Shown here in pieces: positions 24,406 to 36,858 of a stretch of DNA of 64,000 bases (position 1 is its first letter; each line of letters begins with the position of its first letter). Under the pieces are notes generated by a model. That model was not told the DNA's origin. It saw only the letters and a list, made by a program, of their open reading frames with translations, and made no database searches. Position numbers and translations under genes: made by a program. This DNA comes from Apiospora phragmitis (taxonomy: Eukaryota > Ascomycota > Sordariomycetes > Amphisphaeriales > Apiosporaceae): contig JAQQWL010000005.1 in assembly GCA_038363925.1 (NCBI GenBank), positions 186,001-250,000 of the forward strand. Direction: 5' to 3'.

Positions 24406-26003
24406 CTATTCTAACCGACGCGTCCTGCCCCAAACCTCATCCACATTCGCCTTCCCCTTCGTCTCCGGCACCCTCCACCACACAAACAGCGCGCAGCCCC
24501 CCGCGAGCGCCGCGAAGATGAAGTAGACCCAGCCTGCACCGCCCAACGCACTGTTCAGCGCCTGGTTGACGAGCGGGAAGAACTGCGCCACCAGGAAGGT
24601 GGCGACCCAGTTGGCGCCCAGGGCCCAGCTCTGCGCCGCGCCGACGGCGTCCTGCCCGACCATCTCGCTGGCCATCATGAACGGCACGGCCCCGAGCCCG
24701 ACGGCGAACGAGGCCACGAAGCACAGCACGAGCACGGCGCTCAGGATCTTGGCCTCGAACATGATGGAGAGCGCGAGGCAGAGCGCGCTCGTGCCCTGGC
24801 CGACGATGGACAGGAGCAGGCACGTCTTGCGACCGAGCTTGTCGGGCAGGGGGAGCACGCCACGGTCGTGACGAGGTTGATGACGGAGATTAGGATGGTC
24901 AGCAGCGCCGAGCTGATGGGCAGCAGGTCGGCGAGCAGGGACACCGAGTACATGATGATGGAGTTGATGCCGCACAGCTGCTGGGATAGCATGATGCCCA
25001 CGACGGCGATGATGGCCGGGCGCGTGAGAGGGTCGCGGATCACCTCGAGGAAGCTCTTGTGCGAGCCCGATTCGCCTGCACCCTGCCGGCCGTTTGCGCC
25101 AAGCCCTGCTGCTACTACGTTGTCGCCATCCAGGAGGGCTGCCTCCTCTTCTTCTGGGGCGGCCACATCAGGTCCCCAAGAAATAGTCTCCTCGTTGATA
25201 TCATAGCCCGATCCTCGAATACGCTGCAAGGTCTTCTTGGCCTTGGTGACATTCTCGTTCGCCGCCATCCAAGCCGGGCTTTCGGGGAACCACCAAGAGC
25301 CCCGAAGCATGGACCGCGCCTACGATGACGCCCGTGCCAAGAACCCACCGCCAGGCCGCGCCGTAGCTGAAGAAGTAGCCGAGCGTCTGCGTGAGCAGGA
25401 TGCCGACGTTGATGCTGATCTGGGTCATGACGCCGAAGAAGCCGCGCTCCCGGGGCGGCGCGACCTCGCTGATGTACAGCGGCACGATGACCGTGGCCGC
25501 GCCGGCGCCGACGCCCGCCAACAACCGGCCGAGGGCGAGGATAGGGGTCGCGGCCGCGAGCGTCTCGACGGCGGACCCGAGGACGAAGCAGGCGCTCGTG
25601 AGGCGCATGGCGAACAGGCGGCCTTTCGCCGAGGATGTGGGCCCCGCGCCGAGGGAGCCGATCAGGCCGCCGACGGTGAAGATGCTCTGGACGGCGGCGA
25701 AGGCGGTGTTGTTCATGGGGATGCAGTCCGGCAGGGCGCGGGTCGAGATCGACTTCTTTCGGCAGGTGATGACATCTTCGGGCGCGTTCAGCTCGGCCTA
25801 CGGAAGTGGAACAGAATGTCAGTCAATCGGCCAATATATCTTTCATCGAATGGGGGAGCTGCAACAAGTAACGACTAGCAAGATGGAAAGCTGTCTCGTA
25901 CCAAGTGGACACCGAATTGCAGGGACCCCAGCGTGCTAACGGCAATGAGGAAGATCAGGTAGGGAGAGACATCGTGCGTCCATTGCCGCAACCCTGACGA
26001 CAT
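24406..26003 (-). CDS. MFS sugar-transporter-family protein (VPS73/YBR241C-like)
   Basis: Exon 1 is 25902-26003 and exon 2 is 24406-25797, with a 104-nt phase-0 intron. The junction rebuilds FGVHLAELNAPEDVITC, diagnostic for the fungal vacuolar branch related to yeast Vps73/Ybr241c. Other MFS sugar-porter marks are GRLLAGVGAGAATVIVPLYI, PESPAWMAANEN, QQLCGINSIIMYS, DKLGRKTCLLLS and the C-terminal PETKGKANVDEVW. Two frame breaks are present: one extra base in the run 25284-25287 (VVPESPAW) and one missing base in 24849-24853 (ACSPLPDKLGRK). Joined length is about 497 residues, with roughly 12 hydrophobic segments. The substrate is unknown and a vacuolar location is inferred from the yeast relatives. 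The gene lies 56 bp tail-to-tail from the racemase. Confidence 0.88.
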
Positions 26004-26261
26004 GCTGTTGTGGTTGTTGTAGTTGTTGTTGGGCGGGTTGAGGCAACAACGGTTCTCGCCCGAGTTAAGTACAATAAAATGTGTCGGGCTGCTTCGGGCA
26101 ATCTATCGAAACATGAAGTGAAAGGTCAAAGATCTGGGGGTACAGTATTAGGTATCTGAAAAAGGAGGAAGGGAGATAGGATGAAGTTCGAACCATCAAA
26201 TGCAGATGCACGGGTACTGTCGATCCTACAGGAACGAACGAGGTTGAGATTAGGTACCTGG

Positions 26262-27725
26262 CTAGGTGCATCTTAGGTAAGCTCTACCCCACGCCTCCAC
26301 TGTGACCTCTAAACGGCCCCTGTATTTACACCAATAAAGTGGGCTTCTAGGCCAGGCCCCTTCTGACAAATTATTCAATGCCTTTGCTTGCTCGTTGCTC
26401 GCTACAAGTGAGGGGACGTACGCCGCCCAGTTTGGTAACAAATACGCCGCCCAAGGAAGACTCCGCAGCGAGATGAAGGTCTCCAGAATCAAGAATGCCC
26501 TAGCTGCTATGTAAAGAAAGAGCCAAGCAGTTTTCAAGACAGTCAAAACAATGGTTAGCATCTTCCCATGTCGGGGTATGCGTAGCTGCACACCAAAACC
26601 CATCTTGAGCGTGTAATGCGTCAGTGCCACCAAGCTGGAGAATACCACGAATAGGGAGCAGCCGATCCAGAGATACCGCTCTGCCAGCGAGGGGAAATAC
26701 GAGTGCCTGGCTGCTGTGTGAAGACAGCCGCAGATGATAGTGCCCGCTGCGGGGAACACCATGACCCATTCGTCAGCCCCCTCACCGCCCCCCCCCCCAA
26801 GCTTCTCCTTGGGCAAGTTCGGGCTATCTTCCCTGACATGCTCGTTGCTTCAGGATATCCGTGTTAGCCTCCAGAACGCCATATTGGTGGTGTGAGAAAC
26901 ACTTACTCTAGATGGACCATCGTACTTGGGTGCAACAGGATCGTCAGGGGGCTCCATCACGTCGTACGGCTTGTGCCACCACAATCCGTACGTCGCAATG
27001 GCGCGTATGATTTGACCGACCATGACGAGCTCCAGCAGGGTGATGGGCAGCTGAGCCGCGAGCCGCGACACGACCTGGGCCACGGCCCAGACGATCTGGA
27101 TGCAGACGATGGCCTTGCCGATGCTCTCCGGCTTGCTCTTGTCCTTGATCTGCGCCTCCGTGATCCTCGGCAGCTGGCCGGCCTGCGCCAGGGCATGTAT
27201 GCCTCTGGGCGTCAGAGTAATCAGTAGTATTGGCGACGCATAGTCGTCATCTTCTCCCCCTCTTGTATTATTCGCTTGATCTCTCATCGACGACGGCCAT
27301 GCCACAGCAAAACCACCCATCACGGCAAATTGGCAATGCCTCGGGCCCCAGAGCCGGCGCTGTTCTCCTTGAAGCTGATGGTATTTCGCCGTCGTCATCG
27401 TCATACTCCTCGAAGAAGGAAGATATCGTCGTCCCTCTTCGTCTTCTGCAGCAGTAGTAGTGGATGATAGCCTAGCCAAATCGCGCTGTAGTCGCCATGC
27501 CGCATACGCCTGGGCAAAGGCCGTAAACACGACGATCTCGCCGGCTAAAACGGCCACGACCGTCCACGGAAGCTTCTCGAGAAGTCGTCGCTTGTGCGAA
27601 CGCCCAGGCGGCGGCACGTTGAGGTGCAGCGACGAGTAGACGCAGAGCGAGGTAGTCAGGATGCTGCTGTGGGGACTAGGAGCCCACGCCGTAATGTCGT
27701 CTGCTGCTGCTGCTGGGGACGCCAT
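26262..27725 (-). CDS. Fungal orphan multi-pass membrane protein
   Basis: Exons 26907-27725 and 26262-26840 (66-nt intron, GTAAGT donor, phase 0) give 465 residues. The protein belongs to a large fungal family I recognise by its marks: an early CVYSSLHLNVPPP segment, the FAVMGGFAV hydrophobic block, LTPRGIHALAQAGQLPRIT, then IKDKSKPESIGKAIVCIQ, the membrane stretch LPITLLELVMVGQIIRAI, LWWHKPYDV and, near the end, ARAFLILETFISLRSLP. About eight hydrophobic segments are present. No biochemical function is established for the family, and fungal genomes often hold many copies. The first exon contains a Thr/Glu-rich cytosolic-looking loop. A ten-base G run (coding strand) right after the exon 2 start could hide an indel, although the frame is consistent as given. 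Confidence 0.8.
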
Positions 27726-28750
27726 GGCGATAGATGTGACTACTGCTGGTAAAGCGAGATGTCTGAATATGGCGGCTATTCAGATGGGACTCAGCTTGGG
27801 AGCTTCGGTAAGTGGAGTCGGGAGAACTGTGTAAGTGACGATTACCTACTAGCGACGAAAGGAGACGAGAGGTCCCAAGTATGGGATTCGGAACAATATC
27901 CTCAAGTCCCTAGAAAGGACATGGCACATCTGGTTTCCCCAACCATCTTGAGTGAAAGATTAAAACCTGACCTATATATTATGGTATAATGCCGGAAATA
28001 ATGTGTTGCCTTGGGGGCCGCATTTTAAAAACATGCTGTTTGCGCTTCGCCTCTTTACCTTGACCGGAAGTTGCTTCGTTTTTTCTTTCGAGGAGGTTAC
28101 TTCAATATCAACTCTCATGTGTATCAACCTCTTTTCATGTATCTAAGCTTAAGTCATATGAGACTTGTACTGCATTCCGAAAAGCACTCTATTATAGATC
28201 CACTCATGACTTCGTTATTCACTGCGGTAATCATATTGGATTGCCGGCCACGTAATCTTGTATAGCTTCGGATGGCTTGATCAAGTTTTACAAACCACCT
28301 CGTGTAGATCCTGCGCGACAGACCAGTCTTGACTTCAGAGCGCCAGTAAGTATGGGCAAACCCGCAGCCTCTCGATAGTGATATGCGTCCAGGCTTCCAA
28401 GGGTCTGATGCTGGACAAGTCTTACAGATACCCCTGTCGCATGTAAGTTTGGCCTGGGACTGTACGAATAGCAGATACTCACTTCTACTTCGTCCAGTTG
28501 CTTCTCGTCATGTTTAGAAGTTGCCAGCAAGGTTCAAGATGAAAAAGGAGACATGGTAGCTCTTGTGACTGCCTTATGAGCAAGCACAATCTGACTTGGC
28601 AAGAGCCAATGACGGCGCACATGAAATTGAGTTGCATTACTCATCTATCAATCTTTAAGAAGCTCTCACAATGGCTTGCAATATCAGGGCCTTATGCCAG
28701 ACAACTACCCGACCACTTGCGTCGTTACATTAAGATTAGACCTCATTACT
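27726..28750. other. Intergenic, nothing recognised
   Basis: AT-rich relative to its neighbours. Only short unsupported frames are present. Confidence 0.45.
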
Positions 28751-30595
28751 TCATGCGCTCGACTGCTGAATGAGGCATCGCTTGCCCTTGGGAGTCAGCA
28801 CAAAAAACCATTGAGCCTCCATGTCTTCGTCGCTCATGCCCTCGAGGGTCGAGATCTCCACATTGGGAAACCGATGGAAGAACCGTGCGGCAGCGAGTCG
28901 AATCTCTAGCCGCGCAAGGTGCAAGCCCAGGCATACTGTGTGAGTAGTAGACGAGATAACATCAGCAACCGATCGGTGTATGACAGCAAGGCGGGAGGGG
29001 GGAGGGCTGTAATTGAAGGACATAAAAAGGACTTACCTCGACTGCCGCCCCCAAACGCCATGAACGCATCCTTCATGAGCTTCGTCGGGTTCTCCCAGCG
29101 CTCCGGCCAGAACCGCTCCGGGTCCGGGAACGCCACGGGGTCGCGATGAAGACAATACGCCGAAGTCGTAACGGTAGCACCCGCGGGCAGTCGGCGCCCG
29201 CCGATCTCGGGCGCGCCCGGCGGCACGACGCGCGGCAGGGCCGAGGGCACGGCCGGGTAAGCCGCAGGGTCTCCTCGATGACCATGGCGAGGTAGGGCAG
29301 GTCGCGGACCTGGGCGTCAGTGAAGCCAGCCATCTGCTGGCCCGGCAGCGGCAGCCGCCGCTGGATCTCGCGCACCAGCTTCTGCTGGACGGGCGGGTGC
29401 CGGCACACGGCCCAAACCAGGTACGTCAGCGTTTTCGACAGCGTGTCGCTGCCGCCGATGATATAGGCCTGCGCGTCGACGGCCATCTCGCGCGCCGTGA
29501 GGGCGGCTTCGTCGTGGTAGAACTTGCTGAAGAGCGTCGGCACCGTCGTCTCCGGGCTCTCCTCGACGAGGCGCCGGTGCCACTGCAGGGACTCGTGGGC
29601 GTAGTGCATGGTGCGGCACTCGACCTCGTTGGCGGACTTGAGCCGCTTCAGCGGGCCCACGAACGGCACGGGGACTTTCCGGAGCAGCCGCGTCAGGGAG
29701 GGAAAGGCCGCGCGCACCGCGAAGGTGTCGCCCGTGGACTCGAGGTCCACGACGTACTGGGTCTTCTATTGGACGGCGTTCAGTCACCTCCTCCTTTCTG
29801 TCTCGTTAAGTACTGGGAGTAAGAAAGTAAGAAATGCCGCTTACCTCCCCTTGTCGAGCATTCGGAAGCACTCGCCGAAGCTCAAGGCGCCAATGATATC
29901 CGTCGCCATGAAAAGCCACCACTTGTACATGTCGGCCGCGCCCCTATCCTTCATCTCGAGGGCCATCTTCTCGATGGCCTTTTGGATCTTGCCATCGATG
30001 ATGGGCATCAAAGGCCGCAGTCCTGTTTCCGACAATGGCTGGGACAGGAGTCGCCTGTGTCGCCGATGGATATTCGGATCGGTTGCGTTAAACACGTTTG
30101 GCGTCCCTAAAACCAGCGAGTCGTACCAGGGGGATTTGAGGAACTCCCCCTTGATGCGATAGATGTTCTGGACAGCTACTGGGTCAGATATATCGGCTTC
30201 ATGTGGCGCGGTGCGCACAATGGGGCCTGGCCGGTGTGATCAGTATCAAGGACTAAGTACTTCTTCAGTAAGTTCGATGACCGCTCGTTGGGGGGACACA
30301 ATGCTGACCATATTTAGCATGGGGGGAGTGTACATAAGGCGGTGCCTGGCCCCGGACCTGGTAATAGGTGTACACGGCCGAAGTAAACCTGGTGTACCAT
30401 GGGCCCGGAAGTGCCGCCAATGGACCGCGCAAGGCAATGTGCGACAGCTACACTACCATTTAGCCGATAGGAGCCTGCTTGCTTTGCTCGAGATGTACTC
30501 ACCTTCAATGCCACTACCAGCAAGACCACGATGGCCCAGGTGAGAAGACTATCAGGGAGGGTTGGGCCCCTGATGATAGATTGGTCGATGACCAT
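28751..30595 (-). CDS. Cytochrome P450 monooxygenase
   Basis: Five exons: 30503-30595, 30309-30447, 29845-30226, 29037-29765 and 28751-28935. Exon 1 encodes the N-terminal membrane anchor (LLTWAIVVLLVVAL). The proline hinge LAALPGPWYT follows, then the C-helix region (ATDPNIHRRHRRLLSQP), the I-helix IIGGSDTLSKTLTY, the K-helix ExxR (EETLR), PERFWPERW and the haem-binding loop FGGGSRVCLG, which is rebuilt across the last intron. Two single bases are missing: one in the C run 29847-29850 (restores MLDKGEKTQYVVD) and one near 29259 (restores LRLYPAVPSALPR). Joined length is 509 residues. It is an ER-anchored oxygenase of the fungal group around pisatin-demethylase/benzoate-hydroxylase-type and secondary-metabolite P450s; the substrate cannot be read from sequence. 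The gene lies next to the GH36 and two MFS genes. Confidence 0.92.
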
Positions 30596-31689
30596 GGTGA
30601 TGGCTATTTCGACGGGGTTCACAGGACGAGGGAGTCATGAAAGTCATTGGGTGTGTCGACTCATTTCCTATCTTGGGAGTCGCTCTCCATATAAATCAAC
30701 ACTGTGAATCATGCTGGCGGGAGGGGCCTGAGGCTCGTTGTTGGTAGAGTTCGTCGTGTCCTCACTACTGGAGCTGTCCCCCCTCAGTGATCATCATCAT
30801 GGGTAAACTCTAAGCTGCCCACGAACATCTTTGGTCCCGCACGTCAATCTCGAAAGCTTTACCCCCGTTCCATGTGGACGCCGAAGAAAGTTCCCCAAGC
30901 GGCATTGGCTTGCGACCGAGCTCCCGTTTCCGCCAATCCTTATGGCGCATTGGGAACTAGTTCTTCCCATGCATATGGTTTTCCCGTGAACAGACCGTCG
31001 ATGCCGAAAGTCACTCCCGTCCCAAGTCGACAAGCTTTTCGCATCCCCTATCTATTCTATTGGCTGGCATGAATTACGGAGCTTTTTCCGTCCCTCTCGT
31101 TGGGTGGTCTGACTGTGAAAATAGCATTGCTCCCAACTAGACTCGGGAATGATCTTCACGGCTTCACGAGCCTCCACGAGTTTTTTATGTTGATTGATGC
31201 ATACCTTCATGACCGAACACGATGGGAGAGCCGGGTCTAGACTTGAATACGAAGATAAGCTTTGGCCTGGAGAGCGATAGTGGTAGACTTTAGAACGAGA
31301 TACCATTGACGCTATCCAGAAATGCACTCGAGATCTCGATCCTGATCGCGCACCCCTTGGACGCGGCTCAGACGATGATGGGCAGGTACGTCATACTGAT
31401 AAACGACGCTCGAAAGGAGTGTTCTCGAAGGACTTGGAAGTCCACGGAGAAACCTAGTCGTCGAACGGACTTGCGTGCGTCCCAAGTCAAAATCTGGATT
31501 GTAGTCGTGCACCCAATCACGTTGATCGATTAATACTTGAGAAACCTAATAACTCAGAAGCGACGTACGCCGTACCTGATAAGTCACGCCTCGGTGCACG
31601 AAAATAACTTCAGTACGGAATCGCCATTATGGCGAAGGAGGTAGCTGGAATGTTAAAGTAATAAGTAACAAAAGGGGTAGGTAGCATAT
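30596..31689. other. Intergenic, nothing recognised
   Basis: Upstream region of the P450 gene and 3' flank of the GH36 gene. No conserved frame was seen. Confidence 0.45.
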
Positions 31690-33675
31690 CTAATAACTCC
31701 AATCCAAAGAGAAGAACCTGGCCCCAATCTTGGAGGGAATCGTAACACGCAGCATTTCCGATCCTACAACCTCCAGCTTGATCCCTGGCATCTTCGGATA
31801 GAGCAGCGAAGTCGAAACGTCCTTGGAACCCTCGAGGGCGGCAAGGGGCAGCTCGCACGACTCCTCCTGGCCCCCACGATGCCAAACCGCCAGGTAGCAC
31901 TTTCTTCCTTCTCCCCCTCCCCCCTTTTCTCCTAGCCCATCGTCAGCCACACGCAGTCCAGCCGCCAACCAGTCGTCGTGCCACTTCGCAAAGCCCAGCG
32001 GCCAGAAGGGCACGACCACGGCGATGTCTCCGCAGATCTCCCGGTAGACGTCCATGCCTGCGTAGACGAGCTCGAGCTGCGGGGGAGCCAGGAGGTCGAG
32101 GCGCCCGCTCAGCAGCGCGTTGACGACGGTCAGCGCGTTGGTCTCGTCGTCCATGCGCTGGGCCCCGCTGCTGCAGTTCTCAATCACCAAACCTGGGTGC
32201 CGGTCCAGCAGGCCCGACACCCAGCGCAGGTATGCGCGGCCGTGCGCCAGCTGCGCGGCCCCCGGGCTGCTGCCGCTGCTTCAGGCCACGTCGGTCCCCT
32301 GCGTCACCTCGATGTTGTAGTCGAACTTGAAGTACGCGACCCCGTACGCCGCCACGAGCCGGTCGACGACCCCGTCCATGCGCGCGATGACGGCCGGGTG
32401 CCGGAAGTCCAGCTGGTACCGGTTCTTCTCGAGGACCCGCTGCCCGTCGCGCTGGAAGTAGGCCTCGGGCGGGAGTTCGTTGGTGTCGGCAACGACAGGG
32501 CAGCGCACGCCGATCACCTCGGCCTCGAGCCACAGGCCCGGCTTCAGCCCGACCGCGCGGATTTTTGTCAGGAGATTCGCGAAGCCCATGGGGAACCGCT
32601 TCCGCGACGGCTCCCAGGCGCCAACGTCGTCCCACCAGTCGTTGTCGTCGGCGTACCAGCCCGCGTCGATGACGAAGTACTCGGCGCCCGAGCGCGCCAC
32701 GGGCTCGAGGAGGGCGAGGATATTGGCGTCGGTCGGGTCGCCCATGAGGCAGTTCATGTAGTCGTTGAAGATGATGGGGAGGTGCTTGTGACCCGGATGG
32801 GCCCGGCGGATGCGGCGACGGTACTGCGTGAGGGCGCCGAACGCGGCGTCGGCATTGCCGAAAACGTGGCAGACTGCGGCCGTGGCGCTTGTGAACGAGT
32901 CCCTGGGGGCCAGTCGCTGAGTTCCCACTTCCAGGAACCGTTGTCCTCCACCTGCCAGAGCCAAGTTTCGGCATTGTCGCGGCGCTTGAGGAGGCCGATC
33001 GGCAGATGGCCCTGAGTGGAGAAGGTGCCCCTATTCGACATCTTGAAGGTGGACATGGGAGCTAGGTGCCCCTGGTTGAGTTGGTACAGTCCCAGGTCGT
33101 CTAGGCCCACGTCAGGGAGGGACCTCTCGCACCACTGGGCCTCTCGAAACCAAGTGTTAGTGGCGTAAGACACGTTGAAATCTGCCCACCACTCTTTGGA
33201 TCGGGTGAGACCACCGATGACAAGAGAAGGGATTTGCGTCACGACCACATCTTTCGTCGCGTCATTGCGGATCGTCGTGCTCGATCTCAAGACCGGCAGT
33301 CCATCAAAAAGGATCATGTGGCTCGTGACTGTAATGCCGGTCTGCTCATCGTGCAGCACTACGTCGAGTGTCTTGCGACCTTTACCGCCATCGTCGGCCT
33401 TGATGTCGTGAGATTTATACTTGAGCCGCTTCCCAACATACCCCCCCGACAAGCGCCTTGGATGTCTTACTATGCGAGTTGCCCTCACCACTAAGACGGA
33501 TTTCGCAGAGAGGAGTCGCCGAGCTGTCGAAATGAGGAGTTCCCTGAGCTCGTGGCGAAGTATCTGATGGAATAATGTCGTAGAAGTACACACATCCACC
33601 CTTGTCGACGTGCAGCGTTGCTTTGACTGCTTCGTTGCCAAAGAGTATTTCAGTTGGAATCTCAGCGGTAGCCAT
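31690..33675 (-). CDS. GH36 alpha-galactosidase (frame broken, possible pseudogene)
   Basis: A GH36 protein of about 661 residues without signal peptide, so probably intracellular. After the N-terminal beta-sandwich (SSTTIRNDATKDVVVTQIPS, EDNGSWKWELSD), the barrel shows FNDYMNCLMGDPT, FVIDAGWYAD, VGLKPGLWLEAEVIG, the nucleophile motif KFDYN and the acid/base region ENCSSGAQRMD. The enzyme releases alpha-1,6-galactose from raffinose-type sugars or galactomannan fragments (known for the family). Two run-length frame breaks are present: one extra base in the C7 run 33441-33447, and one missing base near 32905-32911. In addition a true in-frame TGA lies at 32281-32283, between TQGTDVA and SSGSSPGAAQLAHGRAY, downstream of the nucleophile and upstream of the acid/base. 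That stop cannot be explained by one indel, so this copy may be inactive. Family assignment is firm. Confidence 0.87.
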
Positions 33676-34054
33676 GGTATGTCTCGAAGCGGAAAATCGC
33701 AGGTTTCACAGGATAATCTAGGGGAGATAATCACACAACCATGTGTTATGTCTCATGGAATCTCTCCTCCAATATCGAGAACTCATAATGCGCATGACTT
33801 CCCGATTGGAGCGGTTCACAATCGGCGTCCTACTTCGAATCTCTGGTATAACTGCTTGCCTTCCCCACAGTCCAAGAATGCGCCCTCCGCATCCCCGCCC
33901 TGGCTTCGGAAACATAGCCGAGACGGTAGTGTGTGTGTGACAAGGGAACATATCAGGTAGTTACATAAAGTAGTAGTATTGCATTCAAGAGAGAGACGAA
34001 GCTCATTATTTGCTGGGCATTGTTTAGATGGTTCAGCACAGCTAGGATGCTACT
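33676..34054. other. Intergenic, nothing recognised
   Basis: A 379-bp spacer between GH36 (upstream side) and the 3' end of the efflux-pump gene. Confidence 0.45.
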
Positions 34055-36014
34055 CTAATCGCTGTTGCTAGTCGAAGATCCCTTTTCCGCGTCTTTACTC
34101 TGCAGCCGCCTCGCCACATTCCCAGTCAGATACTTTTCCATATCCGGCACCAGGCAGGCGAACACCACCAGCAAGACCCCGAACGGTATGGTCGCGTAGA
34201 ACACCACCTTGAAGCTCTCCACGTAACTATCCCGGACCCCAGCCCTGACTACATCTATAACCTCGCGCGTGGCGCCCGGGACCTCGGAGAGATCGTCGAC
34301 GCTTACTTTGATGGCAGCGAACAGCGCGGCCAGCGACGACTCGGGCAGCCCCGCGCGCACCGCGGCCGGGCCCACGTCCGCCGCCAGCCGCTCGGCGAGC
34401 CGCGTGTTCAGGACGGAGACGTAGAGCGCCTGCGCGACGGCGCCGCCCATGGAGCGGATCGAGGCCAGCGCGCCGACGGCGAGCCCGATGTCGCACGCGT
34501 CGAAGAGGAGCGTGACGCCCGGGAAGGCGATGTTCTCGTTGAACCCCACGGCGAAGGTGCCCAAGATACCCAACACGATGACGCCCGTGTGGCCCTCGGG
34601 GCCGACGACGCCGGCGAGACTGGCGATGAAGGCCGCGGCGCAGGCGGACGCGACGACAGTCTGGAGCTTGACGCGCGGCACGTAGGAGATGGAGAGGCCG
34701 CTGAGGGTCTGGCCCAGCAGCACGCCGCCGCCCACGACGCTGGACTGCCAGCCGACGGCCAGGACGGAGGCGCCGAAGACGTGCTCGATCAGCGTCGGCC
34801 ACAGCACCGTCATGGAGAAGTAGATCATGGAACTCAGCGTCGCGATCATGACGACGGCGACGTAGCCGACGTTGCGGAAGATGCGCGGCGGTATGATGGC
34901 TCCGCCGCCGCCCCTGTTACGGGATGCGACGTACTGCTCGTAGAAGCCGAACGCGACGAGCACGGCGATGCCCACGATGAGCGTCCCGAGCACGGGCGCG
35001 CTGCGCCAGGGGTAGGCGGTGCCGCCCCACGACAGCCCGACGAGGAAGAGCGTCATGCCGGCGCAGAACAGAAACAAACCGCCGAAGTCGAGGGCGCGGA
35101 CCTGTGCCCACTTCGTGCGCCCCCGGACGTGCAGCTGCTCGTAGCGCGGCGGGTGGTAGAAGACGGCGTAGAGCGCGACCGTGACCACCGAAAAAATGAT
35201 GCCGAGATAAAACGACCAGCGCCAGCCGCCGACGCGACTTCCTCTGCTGCCCGACGACGTGTTCAGGATAAAGAGACGCGCGATGGCGGGGCCGAAGACG
35301 GCAAAGGGCAGCGACGACAGAAAGACCAACGTGACGATGGGCCCGCGCAGCCGGTTGGGCACCAGCTCGCCCAAGACAACCTGGTGGGAGAGCTGGCCCG
35401 CGGCGGCGAAGCCGTTGAGCAGGGTGGCGGCGATGAGGCACCCCACGGAGGGCGCGGCGGCGCCGAGGACGCAGCCCCCGGCGCTCAGGCCGTTGCAGCC
35501 GAGCACCATGCCGCGGCGGCCGAAGATGTCGCTCAGGCGGCCGACCAGCAAAAAGCCGATGCCGTTGCCGAGCAGGTAGGCCGTGCCGACCCAGTTGATG
35601 TCGCGCGAGGGGCCGAGGTCGGCGTCGATCAGGCTTAGGGTGTTGGCGGGCAGCACCCAGCTTAGGTAGGCGCAGATGCTGGCGGTGCAGGTTGCCTGGA
35701 GCGGTGGTTGTTAGAGAAGTGAGGGGTGATATATACATATCCATGATTTGCTCAGGCGTGACGAGCAAGGGATCATTGAGATTGGATCTCTTACAACACC
35801 ATGTAACGAATGAATGTCTATTTGGGGATGGAATGAATGTGCTTACTACGACTGTGCCGATAAACTTCGCGCTGCGAAAGTAGCCCGATGGCAACTCTCC
35901 CACTTCGCCGCCGATGACATCCGCCGAGACGAAGTCGACCGTACCATCGATATGTGTCTTTTCGACGACTCGTTCGACGTTGTCGACCGTCTGGTCTGTC
36001 TTCTGGGTTTCCAT
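34055..36014 (-). CDS. TRI12-type MFS efflux transporter
   Basis: Exons 35847-36014 and 34055-35695 (151-nt phase-0 intron) give 602 residues in an unbroken frame. The N-terminal cytosolic tail is acidic. About 14 membrane spans follow, the usual number for the fungal siderophore/trichothecene (TRI12) drug:H+ antiporter branch. Marks include SWVLPANTLSLIDADLG, NWVGTAYLLGNGIGFLLVGRLSDIFGRRG (motif A), GELVPNRLRGP, GWRWSFYLGIIF and, near the C-terminus, GFNENIAFPGVTLLFDACDIGLAVGALASIRSMGGA (given here as a family block). Members export toxins, siderophores or xenobiotics at the plasma membrane; the substrate is unknown. Neighbours on the same strand are GH36 and P450. The absence of indels here is notable because adjacent genes have them. 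Confidence 0.9.
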
Positions 36015-36858
36015 GTCGCGATGAGATTTATAACTCGAACGATGTCACATTCCTGAGACCAGCGTATGGACCTTCAAACCCCCTTCTATAAGTACACGTT
36101 CATGTCGACAAGTTTGTGACTGCGTGTGGTCCTGCTGCATGCATGTTGCATACTTGGTGGTGGTGACACGTCGCCCAAGTCAGAGCCGCTACAGATGCGA
36201 GTCAGACAATCTTCCCCCCCCCCCCCGACATTGGGAAGGAGGTTGAGCTCAATGCTACGCCATCGCGAGATGACGGTCCCCAAATGCATGTCTTATCATC
36301 TTCACAATGCATCGGCACAGGACGATTCTGCATGTTCTGCTATGCAAAGTGACGCGAGGTTGCCGCGGATTCGTTGTTTCTTTGGCCACTCCGAGCCAAG
36401 ACCGGGTTGACCCCTCTCTTTTCGTACTTTAGTTTGATGCAGCAACTATGTATGTCTCGTCTATGCATGGGGAAACCAATCATGGGCATTGCATCTCCCG
36501 AGAGTGTTACCCTAAGCTTACAGTCAATCGAACACTGGGCATATAGTGAGTGAGTGACTTCTCGGCGGGCTTACACAGTAGGTGATGAGAAATGTGATAG
36601 ACATTTCGAGCTACTATTACGTCGAAGCATCGCCGCCAAGTACGGACGTTTCCTGATTCTGCAAACTGCGATACATGGGAGCTCCAGCGAGGACATGTCG
36701 TCCTAATAAGAGTGATCGCGAGACATGGCCTAAAGAATGAAAAAGTACAGCATTGTTGTTGTCAAAGTCAAGTAAGCCAACATGATTAAGCTCAGGGGCT
36801 CGGCCCGCCCCTACCACTTGCTGTGTCAACTGATTCATGACACACACTGGACTAGAAC
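36015..36858. other. Intergenic with C13 run
   Basis: Upstream region of the efflux pump and 3' flank of the xylanase. It contains a run of 13 C at 36214-36226. No gene was recognised. Confidence 0.5.

Noticed and set aside
27759..27989. 76-codon plus-strand frame upstream of the orphan membrane protein
   Set aside because: Short, no domain, and located in the presumed promoter.
30458..30464. GGCTAAA on the minus strand within the first P450 intron
   Set aside because: Located inside a gene; at this motif length several chance hits are expected in 64 kb.
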